Shown here one piece after another: positions 10,095-18,189 of a stretch of DNA of 64,000 nucleotides. Source of the stretch: Actinacidiphila alni (GTDB lineage: Bacteria; Actinomycetota; Actinomycetes; Streptomycetales; Streptomycetaceae); contig NZ_FONG01000008.1 in the NCBI RefSeq assembly GCF_900112845.1, forward strand, positions 124,001 to 188,000, written 5' to 3'. A model generated the notes under the pieces. It saw only the letters and a program-made list of their open reading frames with translations, had not been told where the DNA came from and did not search any database. Each line of letters starts with the position of its first letter. Positions within the stretch are counted from its first letter, which is position 1. Position numbers and translations under genes: made by a program.

Positions 10095-10225
10095 CGGCGA
10101 CCGGGCGGTACGGATCCGCCGGACGGTACGGGCCCACCGGACGGCGCGGGTCCGACGGGGCCGCCGACTGCCGTCCTGGGCCGAACAGTTGACCGGACGC
10201 CGTGCGATGGCCAAAGATCGCCCGC

Positions 10226-10720
10226 ATGGTCAAACGCAGCCGCTCGCGCCGGATGGCCGAGGGCACCTGGGGCCTGGTGCTGCTCTCCCGTGTGGTGGGC
10301 GCCTGGGCGCTGATCCTGCTGCTCCTGGCGTCCGGCGCCTGGGACTCGTGGAAGACCGCGCAGTACCTCGTCCTCACCAAGGGGCACGAGCGCGGCACGA
10401 TGACGCTGGCCCACTGCGCCGACTCCACCTGCACCGGCCCCTTCTCCCCCAAGGGCTCCGCGGTGGCCCGCCCCGAGGTACGGATCAGCCTGCCGGTCAG
10501 GCACCACGTCGGCGACCGTGTGCCGGTCGTGGTGGAGCCGGACAGCGACACCGTCGTACGGTCCGGCTGGGGCGGTTTCTTCTTCTCCTGGGTGCCGCTG
10601 GCCGGCGCGCTGCTGCTGGCCGGGATCGTGGCCGGCGGGGCGCTGCGGATGCGGCGCACCGGCTGGACCCTGGCGGGGCTCGGGGCGGCGCTGGTGGGCG
10701 CGGCCTTCCTGCTGCTCTGA
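10226..10720 (+). CDS. Small membrane protein of unknown function
   Basis: The protein has about 164 residues and two membrane spans. The first is GLVLLSRVVGAWALILLLLASGAW. The other is a C-terminal hairpin, SWVPLAGALLLAGIVAGGALRMRR followed by GLGAALVGAAFLLL. Between them is an extracytoplasmic stretch with two cysteines (HCADSTCTG) that could form a disulfide. ATG 10226 is chosen over GTG 10202 because of a weak AAAGA upstream, but neither start has a strong ribosome site. It follows pth in the same direction. No function is recognised. Confidence 0.6.
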   Translation: MVKRSRSRRMAEGTWGLVLLSRVVGAWALILLLLASGAWDSWKTAQYLVLTKGHERGTMTLAHCADSTCTGPFSPKGSAVARPEVRISLPVRHHVGDRVPVVVEPDSDTVVRSGWGGFFFSWVPLAGALLLAGIVAGGALRMRRTGWTLAGLGAALVGAAFLLL

Positions 10721-10760
10721 CCTCCGGCCGCGCCCCACTCCACCTCCTCCGGTCGGGCGT

Positions 10761-11186
10761 TCAGCCCTTGAGCGGCGTCGGCTCCAGGAATTCCAGCCGG
10801 TTGCCGACCGGGTCCTCGCTGTAGAAGCGGGAGTGGGCCGGCAGGTCGTAGTCCCAGACCACCTCCGCGCCGCGCGCCTGGAGTTCCTTGGCGTAGGCGA
10901 AGATCCCGGTGACCCGGATGCCCGGGTGCGCCTTGCGCGCGGGCCTGAAGTCCTCCTCGATCCCCAGGTGCAGCACCGCGGATCCGGCGCCGAACCAGCA
11001 GCCGCCGCGCGCCGCGAGCACCGGCGGCTTGGTCAGCTCGGTCATCCCCAGCACGCCCGTGTAGTACGCGCGCAGCCGGTCCTCGCTGCCGGGCGGCGCG
11101 GCGAGCTGCACATGGTCGATCCCGGCGATGCCCGGGGCCCCGGAGCCGCCGGAGCCGCCGGAGTCCCCGCTGTCGCCCGCTGTCAT
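10761..11186 (-). CDS. VOC (glyoxalase/bleomycin-resistance) superfamily protein
   Basis: The 141-residue protein has one vicinal-oxygen-chelate fold. It opens with GIDHVQLAAPPGSEDRLRAY and ends FYSEDPVGNRLEFLEP; the first His and last Glu are typical metal ligands. The first 20 residues are Gly/Ser-rich. Its ATG overlaps the stop of the upstream methyltransferase gene by 4 nt (ATGA, 11183-11186), so the two are translationally coupled. The substrate is unknown. Confidence 0.85.
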   Translation of the reverse strand: MTAGDSGDSGGSGGSGAPGIAGIDHVQLAAPPGSEDRLRAYYTGVLGMTELTKPPVLAARGGCWFGAGSAVLHLGIEEDFRPARKAHPGIRVTGIFAYAKELQARGAEVVWDYDLPAHSRFYSEDPVGNRLEFLEPTPLKG

Positions 11187-12040
11187 ACGGCGGCCTCCGG
11201 GGCGGTCGCCGGGGAGGGCACAGGAGCGGGCACCTTGTGCGCGACGGCGAAGATCCGCCGGAAGGGGAAGACGGTGCCGTGCGGGCCCGGCGGATACGCC
11301 TTGCGCAGCAGGTCCCGGTACTGCCCGACGAATTCCGCCGCCGCGCCCCGGTCGCCGTCCAGCGCCGTCAGTACGGGCCGCAGCGCGGTGCCCTTGGTCC
11401 ACTCCAGCACCGGGTCCTCGCCCTGGAGCAGCTGGACGTACGTCGACTCCCACACGTCGGCCGCGCAGCCCAGTTCCGTGAGCTGTTCCAGATAGTCGGC
11501 GGGGCTGAGGATGTGGACGTAGCGGCGGCCGTGCCCGTCGAGCCGGTCGCGCCACCGCGGGGTGTCGCACAGCTCGCCGAGCAGCGCGTGGCTGGGCGCG
11601 TTGAAATTGCCGGGCACCTGTAAGGCGAGGGTGCCGCCGGGCGTGATGTGCTCAAGCCAGCCGGGGAAGCTGTCGGCGTGGCCGGGCACCCACTGGAGCG
11701 CGGCGTTGGACACGATCAGGTCGAAGGGCTCCTCGGGCACCCAGTGGGCCGCGTCGGCGTACCGGAAGTCCAGCTCACCGCCACCCGCCGTGGGTCCCGC
11801 GTACCGCGCCGCCGCCTCCAGCATCTCCCGCGAGCTGTCGAACCCGGTGATCCTGGCACCCGGCCAGCGGTCCGCGAGCAGCGCGGTGACATTGCCGGGA
11901 CCGCAGCCGATGTCGGCGATCCGGGGCGCGTCGCCGCCGGGCAGTTCCGGAATACGGGTGAGGAGGTCGAGGAAAGGGCGGGTGCGGTGGGTGGAGTGCT
12001 GGAGATACTGGTGCGGGTCCCACGTTGGCGCTGCTTGCAT
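11183..12040 (-). CDS. tam: Trans-aconitate 2-methyltransferase
   Basis: Tam esterifies trans-aconitate, an inhibitor of aconitase, using S-adenosylmethionine. The 285-residue protein begins WDPHQYLQHSTHRTRPFLDLL, typical of the family. The SAM motif ADIGCGPGN comes next, then YADAAHW and SNAALQWVPGH, which are hallmark Tam sequences. It is divergent from a MarR regulator, and tandem repeats lie between them, so MarR control is likely. The VOC gene overlaps its end. Confidence 0.9.
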   Translation of the reverse strand: MQAAPTWDPHQYLQHSTHRTRPFLDLLTRIPELPGGDAPRIADIGCGPGNVTALLADRWPGARITGFDSSREMLEAAARYAGPTAGGGELDFRYADAAHWVPEEPFDLIVSNAALQWVPGHADSFPGWLEHITPGGTLALQVPGNFNAPSHALLGELCDTPRWRDRLDGHGRRYVHILSPADYLEQLTELGCAADVWESTYVQLLQGEDPVLEWTKGTALRPVLTALDGDRGAAAEFVGQYRDLLRKAYPPGPHGTVFPFRRIFAVAHKVPAPVPSPATAPEAAV

Positions 12041-12144
12041 CGTCGTACTCCCTGGCTGATCTCGGCCGGCTGCGCACAGCCGCTGCCGAAACGGAGGGCG
12101 ATGTTCTGCCCTCTGGTCGGACTCCAGGCTCCCCCCATGGATAT

Positions 12145-12181
12145 CTTGAAGTCAAGAGGCTTCATATCAAGAGACTTCATA
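12145..12181. promoter_or_regulatory. Candidate MarR operator with tandem 15-bp repeats
   Basis: The tam-marR intergenic region contains an inverted repeat CTTGA-AG-TCAAG (12145-12156). Two adjoining 15-bp direct repeats follow, TCAAGAGGCTTCATA (12152-12166) and TCAAGAGACTTCATA (12167-12181), differing at one base. The site is A+T-rich against its surroundings and ends 25 bp before the marR start. Confidence 0.65.
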
Positions 12182-12206
12182 TCGACAGACCTACTACACT
12201 GATCCC

Positions 12207-12704
12207 ATGGAGGACGAGGTCGACCGGCTGGTCGCTGCATGGCGCCGAGAGCGCCCCGACCTCGACGTGGAACCGCTTGAGGTGCTCAGCCGGGTCAGCA
12301 GGCTCGCCCGGCACCTGGACCGCGCCCGGCGGCTGGCCTTCGCCGAGCACAGCCTCGAACCGTGGGAGTTCGACGTGCTCACCTCGCTGCGCCGCACCGG
12401 ACCGCCGTATCAGCTCTCGCCGGGGCAGCTGCTCACCCAGACGCTGGTCACCTCCGGGACGATGACCAACCGCATCGACCGGCTCACCAAGAAGGGCCTG
12501 GTCGAGCGGCTGCCCGACCCCAGCGACCGGCGCGGTGTGCTGGTCCGGCTCACCGAGGAGGGCCAGGACCGCGCCGACCAGGCGCTGGCCGGGCTGCTCG
12601 CGCAGGAGCGGGCCATCCTCGGCGAGCTGTCGGCGCGGCAGCGCGCGGACCTGGCCGGGCTGCTACGACAGCTGACCGCGCCGTTCGACAACGTCCCCGG
12701 CTGA
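12207..12704 (+). CDS. MarR-family transcriptional regulator
   Basis: The 165-residue winged-helix regulator contains the MarR core. The recognition helix region is LLTQTLVTSGTMTNRIDRLTKKGLVER. The wing is PDPSDRRGVLVRLTEEGQ. It is divergent from tam/VOC and probably represses both itself and them through the repeats at 12145-12181. Its last 42 nt overlap the end of the oppositely transcribed response regulator. Confidence 0.9.
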   Translation: MEDEVDRLVAAWRRERPDLDVEPLEVLSRVSRLARHLDRARRLAFAEHSLEPWEFDVLTSLRRTGPPYQLSPGQLLTQTLVTSGTMTNRIDRLTKKGLVERLPDPSDRRGVLVRLTEEGQDRADQALAGLLAQERAILGELSARQRADLAGLLRQLTAPFDNVPG

Positions 12705-13445
12705 CGGCACCAGCTCCACCGGACCCACGCCCGCCCGCCGGGCCAGCGCGACCGCCGCCAGTGTGGAGTGCACGCCCAGCTTGCCCAGCACATTCTGCAT
12801 ATGGGTGCGGACCGTGTGCGGCGACAGGAACAGCCGCTCGGCGACCGCCTTGCGGCCGAGCCCGGCCACCATGCAGCGCAGCACCTCCTGCTCGCGCGGT
12901 GTCAGCGACTCCACCAGGCGCTCGCTCTCGGTGCGGTGCCTGCGGGCCGCGGTCAGTTCGCGCAGCACCCCGGTCAGCAGCGCGGGCGGCAGATGCGTCT
13001 CGTCGCGCAGCACGCCGCGTACGACGGCCAGCAGCCGGGACAGCGAGCAGTCCTTGGCCACCCAGCCGGACGCGCCCGCCTGGAGCGCGCGGGCGGCGCG
13101 GCGCGCGTCGTCCCGTTCGGCCAGCACGACCGTACGCGTGCCCGGATAGTCCGCCCTGACCCGTTCGACCAGCGCCAGGCCGTCGAGGACCGGCTCCTGT
13201 TCGACGGGGATGCGCGGCACCGCGGCGAGCGCGACCGGCGGGCGCGGGCCGTCCCCGAGGTCGGCGTCGACCAGCAGTACGTCATACCGCCGGTTGTCGG
13301 CCGCCGCCCGGTCCAGGCAGCGCTGCGCCGCGGGGCCGCTCCCCGCGGCCGACACGTCGACGTCCGGTTCCGCCGCGAGTGCGGCGGCGAGCGACTCGGC
13401 GAAGATGCGATGGTCATCGACGACGAGAACGCGGATTCGTCCCAC
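12663..13445 (-). CDS. LuxR/NarL-type response regulator, unusual receiver
   Basis: A receiver domain begins IRVLVVDDHRIFAESL, and the phosphoacceptor region DVLLVDADLGDG retains the Asp. It then has an insertion (RPPVALAAVPRIPVEQEPVLDG) not usual in NarL receivers. The C-terminal helix-turn-helix is LTPREQEVLRCMVAGLGRKAVAERLFLSPHTVRTHMQN. GTG 13445 lies behind GGGAG; GTG 13496 is an alternative. No partner kinase is adjacent, so it may be an orphan regulator. Its tail overlaps marR by 42 nt in convergent orientation. Confidence 0.85.
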   Translation of the reverse strand: MGRIRVLVVDDHRIFAESLAAALAAEPDVDVSAAGSGPAAQRCLDRAAADNRRYDVLLVDADLGDGPRPPVALAAVPRIPVEQEPVLDGLALVERVRADYPGTRTVVLAERDDARRAARALQAGASGWVAKDCSLSRLLAVVRGVLRDETHLPPALLTGVLRELTAARRHRTESERLVESLTPREQEVLRCMVAGLGRKAVAERLFLSPHTVRTHMQNVLGKLGVHSTLAAVALARRAGVGPVELVPSAGDVVERRGQLS

Positions 13446-13744
13446 GGGTACCACTCCCGGTGTTGGGCACTCCCCCAGTGGCGGGGCGTCGTTCACGTGG
13501 GATCCGGCACCCGGATCGGGACCGCCGCCCCTGCCCGGGTGCCGAACCCCTTGTGTCTCGCCCCCTGATGCACGCCGGCCCCCACCGGCGCTGTGCCAAA
13601 AGCGTAGGGCGTACCGCCCGCGTTGGCGCCGTCTTGGCGGAACTTCCCGGCACCGGAATTCACGCTTCCGTCGCACGGCGGTACGCGAGTGACCACGGTG
13701 ACGTACGGTCCGCGAGACGGCTCCTGCCGCCTCGTACAGCCGCC
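13446..13744. promoter_or_regulatory. Intergenic region between galK and the response regulator
   Basis: About 300 bp hold no convincing gene. A hairpin with arms CGGCACCCGG and CCGGGTGCCG (13505-13544, 20-nt loop) lies upstream of the response regulator. The region should hold that gene's promoter and the end of the gal transcript. No clear promoter boxes were found. Confidence 0.4.
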
Positions 13745-14953
13745 TCACACCAGCCGGTGCGCCCCCGGTCCCGCCGTGGTCGGGAAGAGCCGGGCCGTCG
13801 GCAGCGCCCGGAGAATCTCCGCCGAGATCCGCTCGGCCTCGCCCGCGTCCACCAGGACGATCGCGGAGCCGCCGAAGCCGCCGCCGGTCATCCGCGCCCC
13901 GAGGGCGCCCGCGGCGAGCGCGGTGTCGACCACGAGGTCGAGTTCGGCGCAGGAGACCCGGAAGTCGTCGCGCAGCGAGGCGTGCCCGGCGGTCAGCACC
14001 GGGCCGATCTCCCGGGTGCGGCCCGCGTCGAGCAGCGCGATGACCTCCTCCACGCGCCGGTTCTCGGTGACCACGTGCCGGGTGAGCCGCCGCAGCCGCT
14101 CGTCCGGCAGCGCGGCGAGCGCGGCGTCCAGGCCGTCGAAGTCGACGTCGCGCAGGGCGGGCAGGCCGAGCGCCGCGGCGGCGGCCTCACACCCGGCGCG
14201 CAGCTCCCCGTACGCGCCGTCGGCGTGCGCGTGCTTCACCCGGGTGTCGACCACGAGCAGTTGCAGCCCCTGGGCGGCGAGGTCGAACGGCACCTGCCGC
14301 TGGCCGAGCCCGCGCACGTCCAGGTGCAGCGCGTGCCCTTCGGTGCAGCAGGCGGACGCCGTCTGGTCCATGACGCCGACGGGCGCGCCCACGTACGTGT
14401 TCTCCGACGACTGGCACAGCAGCGCCAGCTCCTGGCGCGGCAGGTCCAGGCCGTGCAGTTCGGTGAGCGCGAGCGCGGTGACGACCTGGAGCGCCGCCGA
14501 GGACGACAGGCCGCCGCCGACCGGCACATTGCTGTCGTAGTGGATGTCGGCGCCGGCGATGTCGTGGCCGGCCTGCCGCAGCGTCCACAGCACGGCCGCC
14601 GGGTAGACCGCCCACCCCCGCGTCGTACCGGGCGCCAGGTCGTCGATCCGCAGCTCCACGACACCGCCGTCCATGTCGGCGGAGTGCACGCGCAGCAGAC
14701 CGTCGTCGCGGCGCGCGACCGCCGCCCTGGTGCGGTGCGGGAGCGCGAACGGCATCACATAGCCGTCGTTGTAGTCGGTGTGCTCGCCGATCAGATTGAC
14801 CCGGCCGGGCGCCGCCCATATGCCTTCCGGCGCACGGCCGTAGATGTTCTTGAACGCGATCTCGAACGCGGCCTCGCTGCCCGCGCCCGCGTCCGTACGC
14901 GCTCCTGTGCCCGCGTCCGTACGCGTCCCCGTACCCGAACCGGCTTCCGTCAT
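13745..14953 (-). CDS. galK: Galactokinase
   Basis: GalK phosphorylates galactose to galactose-1-phosphate, the first Leloir step. ATG 14953 overlaps the galE stop (ATGA) and has GGAGGA upstream. The signature [17 protein letters not shown] is near residue 50, the GHMP ATP motif [10 protein letters not shown] follows, and [11 protein letters not shown] is near the C-terminus. The first 25 residues are a Gly/Thr/Asp-rich repeat ([15 protein letters not shown]), longer than in E. coli GalK. Confidence 0.97.
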   Translation of the reverse strand: MTEAGSGTGTRTDAGTGARTDAGAGSEAAFEIAFKNIYGRAPEGIWAAPGRVNLIGEHTDYNDGYVMPFALPHRTRAAVARRDDGLLRVHSADMDGGVVELRIDDLAPGTTRGWAVYPAAVLWTLRQAGHDIAGADIHYDSNVPVGGGLSSSAALQVVTALALTELHGLDLPRQELALLCQSSENTYVGAPVGVMDQTASACCTEGHALHLDVRGLGQRQVPFDLAAQGLQLLVVDTRVKHAHADGAYGELRAGCEAAAAALGLPALRDVDFDGLDAALAALPDERLRRLTRHVVTENRRVEEVIALLDAGRTREIGPVLTAGHASLRDDFRVSCAELDLVVDTALAAGALGARMTGGGFGGSAIVLVDAGEAERISAEILRALPTARLFPTTAGPGAHRLV

Positions 14954-15948
14954 CGACCGTCCTCCTGCGCTAGCGACTGGGCGAAATTCCATGCGTCGCG
15001 GATGATCTCCGCGAGGTCGGTGCGGCTGGGCCGCCAGCCGAGCCGCTCCTTGGCGCGCTCGGCGGAGGCGACCAGGACGGCCGGGTCGCCGGCCCGGCGC
15101 GGCTCGTCGGTCGCCGGGATGGGGTGCCCGGTGACCCGCCGGGCGGCCTCGATGACCTCACGGACGGAGAAGCCGTTGCCGTTGCCGAGGTTGCAGATCA
15201 GGTGCTCGCCGCGCGGCGCCTTGTCCAGCGCGAGCAGATGGGCCTCGGCGAGGTCGGCGACATGGATGTAGTCGCGCAGGCAGGTGCCGTCCGGCGTCGG
15301 GTAGTCGTCGCCGAAGACCGAGACGGCCGCCCTGCGGCCCTGCGCGACCTGGAGGACCAGCGGGATCAGGTGCGACTCGGGGTCGTGCCGCTCGCCGTGA
15401 CCGCCGTACGCGCCCGCCACGTTGAAGTAGCGCAGCGACACCGCGGACAGGCCGTGCGCGGCGCACTCGCTGGTGATCATGTGGTCGACGGCGAGCTTGC
15501 TCGCGCCGTACGGATTGGTGGGCGCGGTCGGCGCGTCCTCGGTGATGGGGATGGCGACCGGCTCGCCGTAGGTGGCGGCGGTGGAGGAGAAGACGAGGGT
15601 GCGCACCCCCGAGTCGCGCATGGCGGCCAGCAGTTCGAGGGTGCCGGCCACATTGTTGCGCCAGTACTTCTCGGGCACGACGACGGACTCGCCGACCTGC
15701 GAGGAGGCGGCGAAGTGCAGCACCGCGTCATAGGTGCTGTCCAGCACCTTGCCGGCGTCCTGGATCCGGCCCTCGACGAACTCCGCGCCCCGCGGGACAC
15801 CGGCGAGGAAGCCGGTGGACAGGTCGTCCAGCACCGTCACCCGGTGACCGGCCTCCAGCAGGTGCGCGGCCACGACGCCGCCGACGTATCCGGCGCCGCC
15901 GGTGACCAGGACCTTCTTCGGCCGACCCGCTGTTTGCCCAGTGCTCAC
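14950..15948 (-). CDS. galE: UDP-glucose 4-epimerase
   Basis: GalE interconverts UDP-galactose and UDP-glucose using bound NAD. The Rossmann motif is TGGAGYVGG, the catalytic pair is YGASK (Tyr/Lys), and the substrate motif RYFNVAGA follows. The start is GTG 15948, which overlaps the galT stop by 4 nt (GTGA). The 332-residue length is standard. It is the middle gene of galTEK. Confidence 0.97.
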   Translation of the reverse strand: MSTGQTAGRPKKVLVTGGAGYVGGVVAAHLLEAGHRVTVLDDLSTGFLAGVPRGAEFVEGRIQDAGKVLDSTYDAVLHFAASSQVGESVVVPEKYWRNNVAGTLELLAAMRDSGVRTLVFSSTAATYGEPVAIPITEDAPTAPTNPYGASKLAVDHMITSECAAHGLSAVSLRYFNVAGAYGGHGERHDPESHLIPLVLQVAQGRRAAVSVFGDDYPTPDGTCLRDYIHVADLAEAHLLALDKAPRGEHLICNLGNGNGFSVREVIEAARRVTGHPIPATDEPRRAGDPAVLVASAERAKERLGWRPSRTDLAEIIRDAWNFAQSLAQEDGR

Positions 15949-16991
15949 TTGCCCGCTACCTCTCGCAGTCGCAACGCCGCGGACTCCGGCGGCACATCAT
16001 TGATGAAAGCGCCCATTCCGGACTCGGAGCCCGCGAGGAACTTCAGCTTGCCCGATGTCCGCCGGATAGTGAAAAGCTCCAGGTGCAGGGCGAAGTCGCG
16101 TCGGTCCGGCGCGTTGAACGGCGCCTGGTGCCAGCCGGAGATGTACGGGGTGCGCGGCTGGTCCTCGCCGAAGATCCGGTCGAAGCGGCGCAGCAGGTCC
16201 AGGTAGACCAGCGGGAATTCGGCGCGCGCGTCCTCGTCGAGGCCGAGCAGGTCGGGCACCCGGCGGTTGGGGTAGAGGTGCACCTCGTACGGCCAGTGCG
16301 CCGCGTACGGCACGAAGGCCGTCCAGTGCTCGCCCGTCACGACGATCCGGCTGCCGTCGGCGCGCTCGTCGGCCAGCACGTCGTCGAAGAGATTGCGGCC
16401 GCCGGTGCGTTCGCGGTGCTCGGCCAGCGAGCGCAGCATCAGGGCGGTGCGCGGGGTGGTGAACGGATAGGCGTAGATCTGGCCGTGCGGGTGGCCGAGG
16501 GTGACGCCGATCTCCTCGCCGCGGTTCTCGAACGGGAAGACCTGCTCCACGCCCGGCAGTTGGCCCAGCTCGCGGGTGCGGTCGGTCCAGGCGTCCAGCA
16601 CCAGGCGGGCCGAGGCGGGGCTCAGGTCGGCGAAGGACGCGTCGTGGTCGGGGGTGAAGCAGACCACCTCGCAGCGGCCCGCGTCGCCGGTCAGCGACGG
16701 GAAGCGGTTCTCGAAGACGACCACCTCGTAGTCGCCGTCCGGGATCTCGCTGAGCCGGCCCTCCCTGGACGGGCACAGCGGGCACTCGTCGGCCGGCGGG
16801 TGGTACGTACGGCCCTGCCGGTGCGAGGCGACGGCGACGGTGTCGCCGAGCAGCCGGTCGGCGCGCAGTTCGGACTCGGTGGCGACGGGCTCCAGCGGGC
16901 GGCGGTCCACGGCGTCGCGTACGACGTCGTCCCTGGAGTCGTAGTAGATCAGCTCACGGCCGTCGGCGAGCCGGGTCGTCGTCTTCTTCAC
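15945..16991 (-). CDS. galT: Galactose-1-phosphate uridylyltransferase
   Basis: GalT transfers UMP from UDP-glucose to galactose-1-phosphate. The active-site [11 protein letters not shown] is present, as is the zinc pair in [13 protein letters not shown] 16991 begins [18 protein letters not shown]. It is the first gene of the operon, and phased repeats occur just upstream at 17001-17043. Confidence 0.97.
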   Translation of the reverse strand: MKKTTTRLADGRELIYYDSRDDVVRDAVDRRPLEPVATESELRADRLLGDTVAVASHRQGRTYHPPADECPLCPSREGRLSEIPDGDYEVVVFENRFPSLTGDAGRCEVVCFTPDHDASFADLSPASARLVLDAWTDRTRELGQLPGVEQVFPFENRGEEIGVTLGHPHGQIYAYPFTTPRTALMLRSLAEHRERTGGRNLFDDVLADERADGSRIVVTGEHWTAFVPYAAHWPYEVHLYPNRRVPDLLGLDEDARAEFPLVYLDLLRRFDRIFGEDQPRTPYISGWHQAPFNAPDRRDFALHLELFTIRRTSGKLKFLAGSESGMGAFINDVPPESAALRLREVAGK

Positions 16992-17000
16992 CCTTGAGGC

Positions 17001-17043
17001 CCCTCATCACAAGCACTCAACACGCACTCAACATAATCAAACA
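17001..17043 (-). promoter_or_regulatory. Phased TGTTGA-type repeats in the gal operon leader
   Basis: Read on the gal coding strand, four units follow each other at 10-11 bp steps: TGTTTGATTA, TGTTGAGTGCG, TGTTGAGTGCT and TGTGATGAGGG. They end about 10 bp before the galT start, in an A+T-rich island. One helical turn between units is typical of sites for DeoR- or similar sugar regulators. The regulator itself is not in the window. Confidence 0.6.
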
Positions 17044-17137
17044 CAAGGAACCACAAAATAACAGTCCGGTCAATGGGGGGTCCACTCCGATGCTTGAAAC
17101 AGGTTGATTGTGGTGGTAAGTGTCCGCGCGTGCGAGA

Positions 17138-17174
17138 GCGGGGCGGCTCCTCCTTTCGGGAGGAACCGCCCCGC
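17138..17174 (-). terminator. Terminator downstream of the second response regulator
   Basis: A 16-bp stem with one mismatch has arms GCGGGGCGGCTCCTCC and GGAGGAACCGCCCCGC around the loop TTTCG. It lies 67 nt after the regulator stop (17241) and before the gal promoter, so it insulates the operon. Confidence 0.8.
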
Positions 17175-17240
17175 GGGCGTGCAAAGGGGTCTCGGGCCGG
17201 TGCGCGGCCCTGGGCGCGCGGCCTTGGGCGCGCGGCCCGC

Positions 17241-17990
17241 TCAGCCGGTCGCGCCGGGCTCGGCCCCGGCCGGGGGTTCGGCCGAAGCCGGGGGCGTACG
17301 GTCCGCCGAGGCCGCGTGCTCCGCCGATGCGGCCGCCTGGTCCAGCAGGCCGGTACGGGCGGCCAGCGCGGCCGCCTCCAGCCGGGAGCCGACCCCCAGC
17401 TTCATCAGGACCCGCTGCACATGGGTGCGCGCGGTGCTCGGCGCGATCCGCATGCCCGCCGCGATCTGCCGGGTGTCCTCGCCCTCCGCGACCCGCACCA
17501 GCACCTCGATCTCGCGCGGCGTCAACATCTCCAGCAGCCGCGCGCCCTCGTCGTCCGGCTGCCGCGCCGGATTGAGCAGTTCCGCGAACGCGCCCTGGAG
17601 CAGCGACTGCGCGATCGCGACCTCACCGGCCCGCGCCTTGGCCATCGCGCGCTCCACGCCCTCGATGCGCTCGTCGTGCCGTACGTAGCCGGAGGCGCCC
17701 GCCGCGAAGGCCGCCGCGATGCCCCGCGGGTCGGGGACCGGGCCGAGCACCACCACGGCGACCGCGGGCCGCTCCCGTTTGATCCTGGCCACCGCGTCGA
17801 AGGCGCCCGGCTCGGCGGGGGCGGCCGTACCGAACAGGCACACCTCGGGCGACCGGCTCAGCACCAGATCCGCGGCGCCCGCCGACGGCGCCGCCGCGGC
17901 CAGCACCCGGTGCCCGCGCAGCTTCAGGGCCGAGGCCAGCGCCTCGGCGAGCAGGCGGTGGTCGTCGACCACGACGAGCCGTACGCCCAT
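17241..17990 (-). CDS. Atypical LuxR/NarL-type response regulator without the phosphoacceptor Asp
   Basis: The receiver-like domain starts VRLVVVDDHRLLAEALASAL, but at the phosphorylation position the sequence reads PEVCLFGTAAPAEPG, with Gly where Asp is expected. It probably works without phosphorylation. The C-terminal helix-turn-helix is LTPREIEVLVRVAEGEDTRQIAAGMRIAPSTARTHVQRVL and is intact. A low-complexity Ala/Pro tail of about 30 residues follows. ATG 17990 follows GGGGGGA. No kinase is adjacent. It and the regulator at 12663-13445 flank the gal operon. Confidence 0.85.
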   Translation of the reverse strand: MGVRLVVVDDHRLLAEALASALKLRGHRVLAAAAPSAGAADLVLSRSPEVCLFGTAAPAEPGAFDAVARIKRERPAVAVVVLGPVPDPRGIAAAFAAGASGYVRHDERIEGVERAMAKARAGEVAIAQSLLQGAFAELLNPARQPDDEGARLLEMLTPREIEVLVRVAEGEDTRQIAAGMRIAPSTARTHVQRVLMKLGVGSRLEAAALAARTGLLDQAAASAEHAASADRTPPASAEPPAGAEPGATG

Positions 17991-18189
17991 GTGGCTGTCC
18001 CCCCATCCCCCGGGGGCACCAGGCCACTGCCGGCCCCCCGCCCCTTCGCACACCGCCTAGGCGGCGAAGCTACACGGTTCCTTCACCCGACGCGCCCCCT
18101 ATCGAACAGAACGTTCCGGCGAATCCGGAATTACCGTCGGTAGGGGGCACGGACCCATGCGCAGATGGGCTGATCCGTTCTTCGGGCGA

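Noticed and set aside
17060..17075. TTGACC on the minus strand as a gal -35 box
   Set aside because: No acceptable -10 hexamer at 16-19 bp spacing was found, so it was not listed as a promoter.
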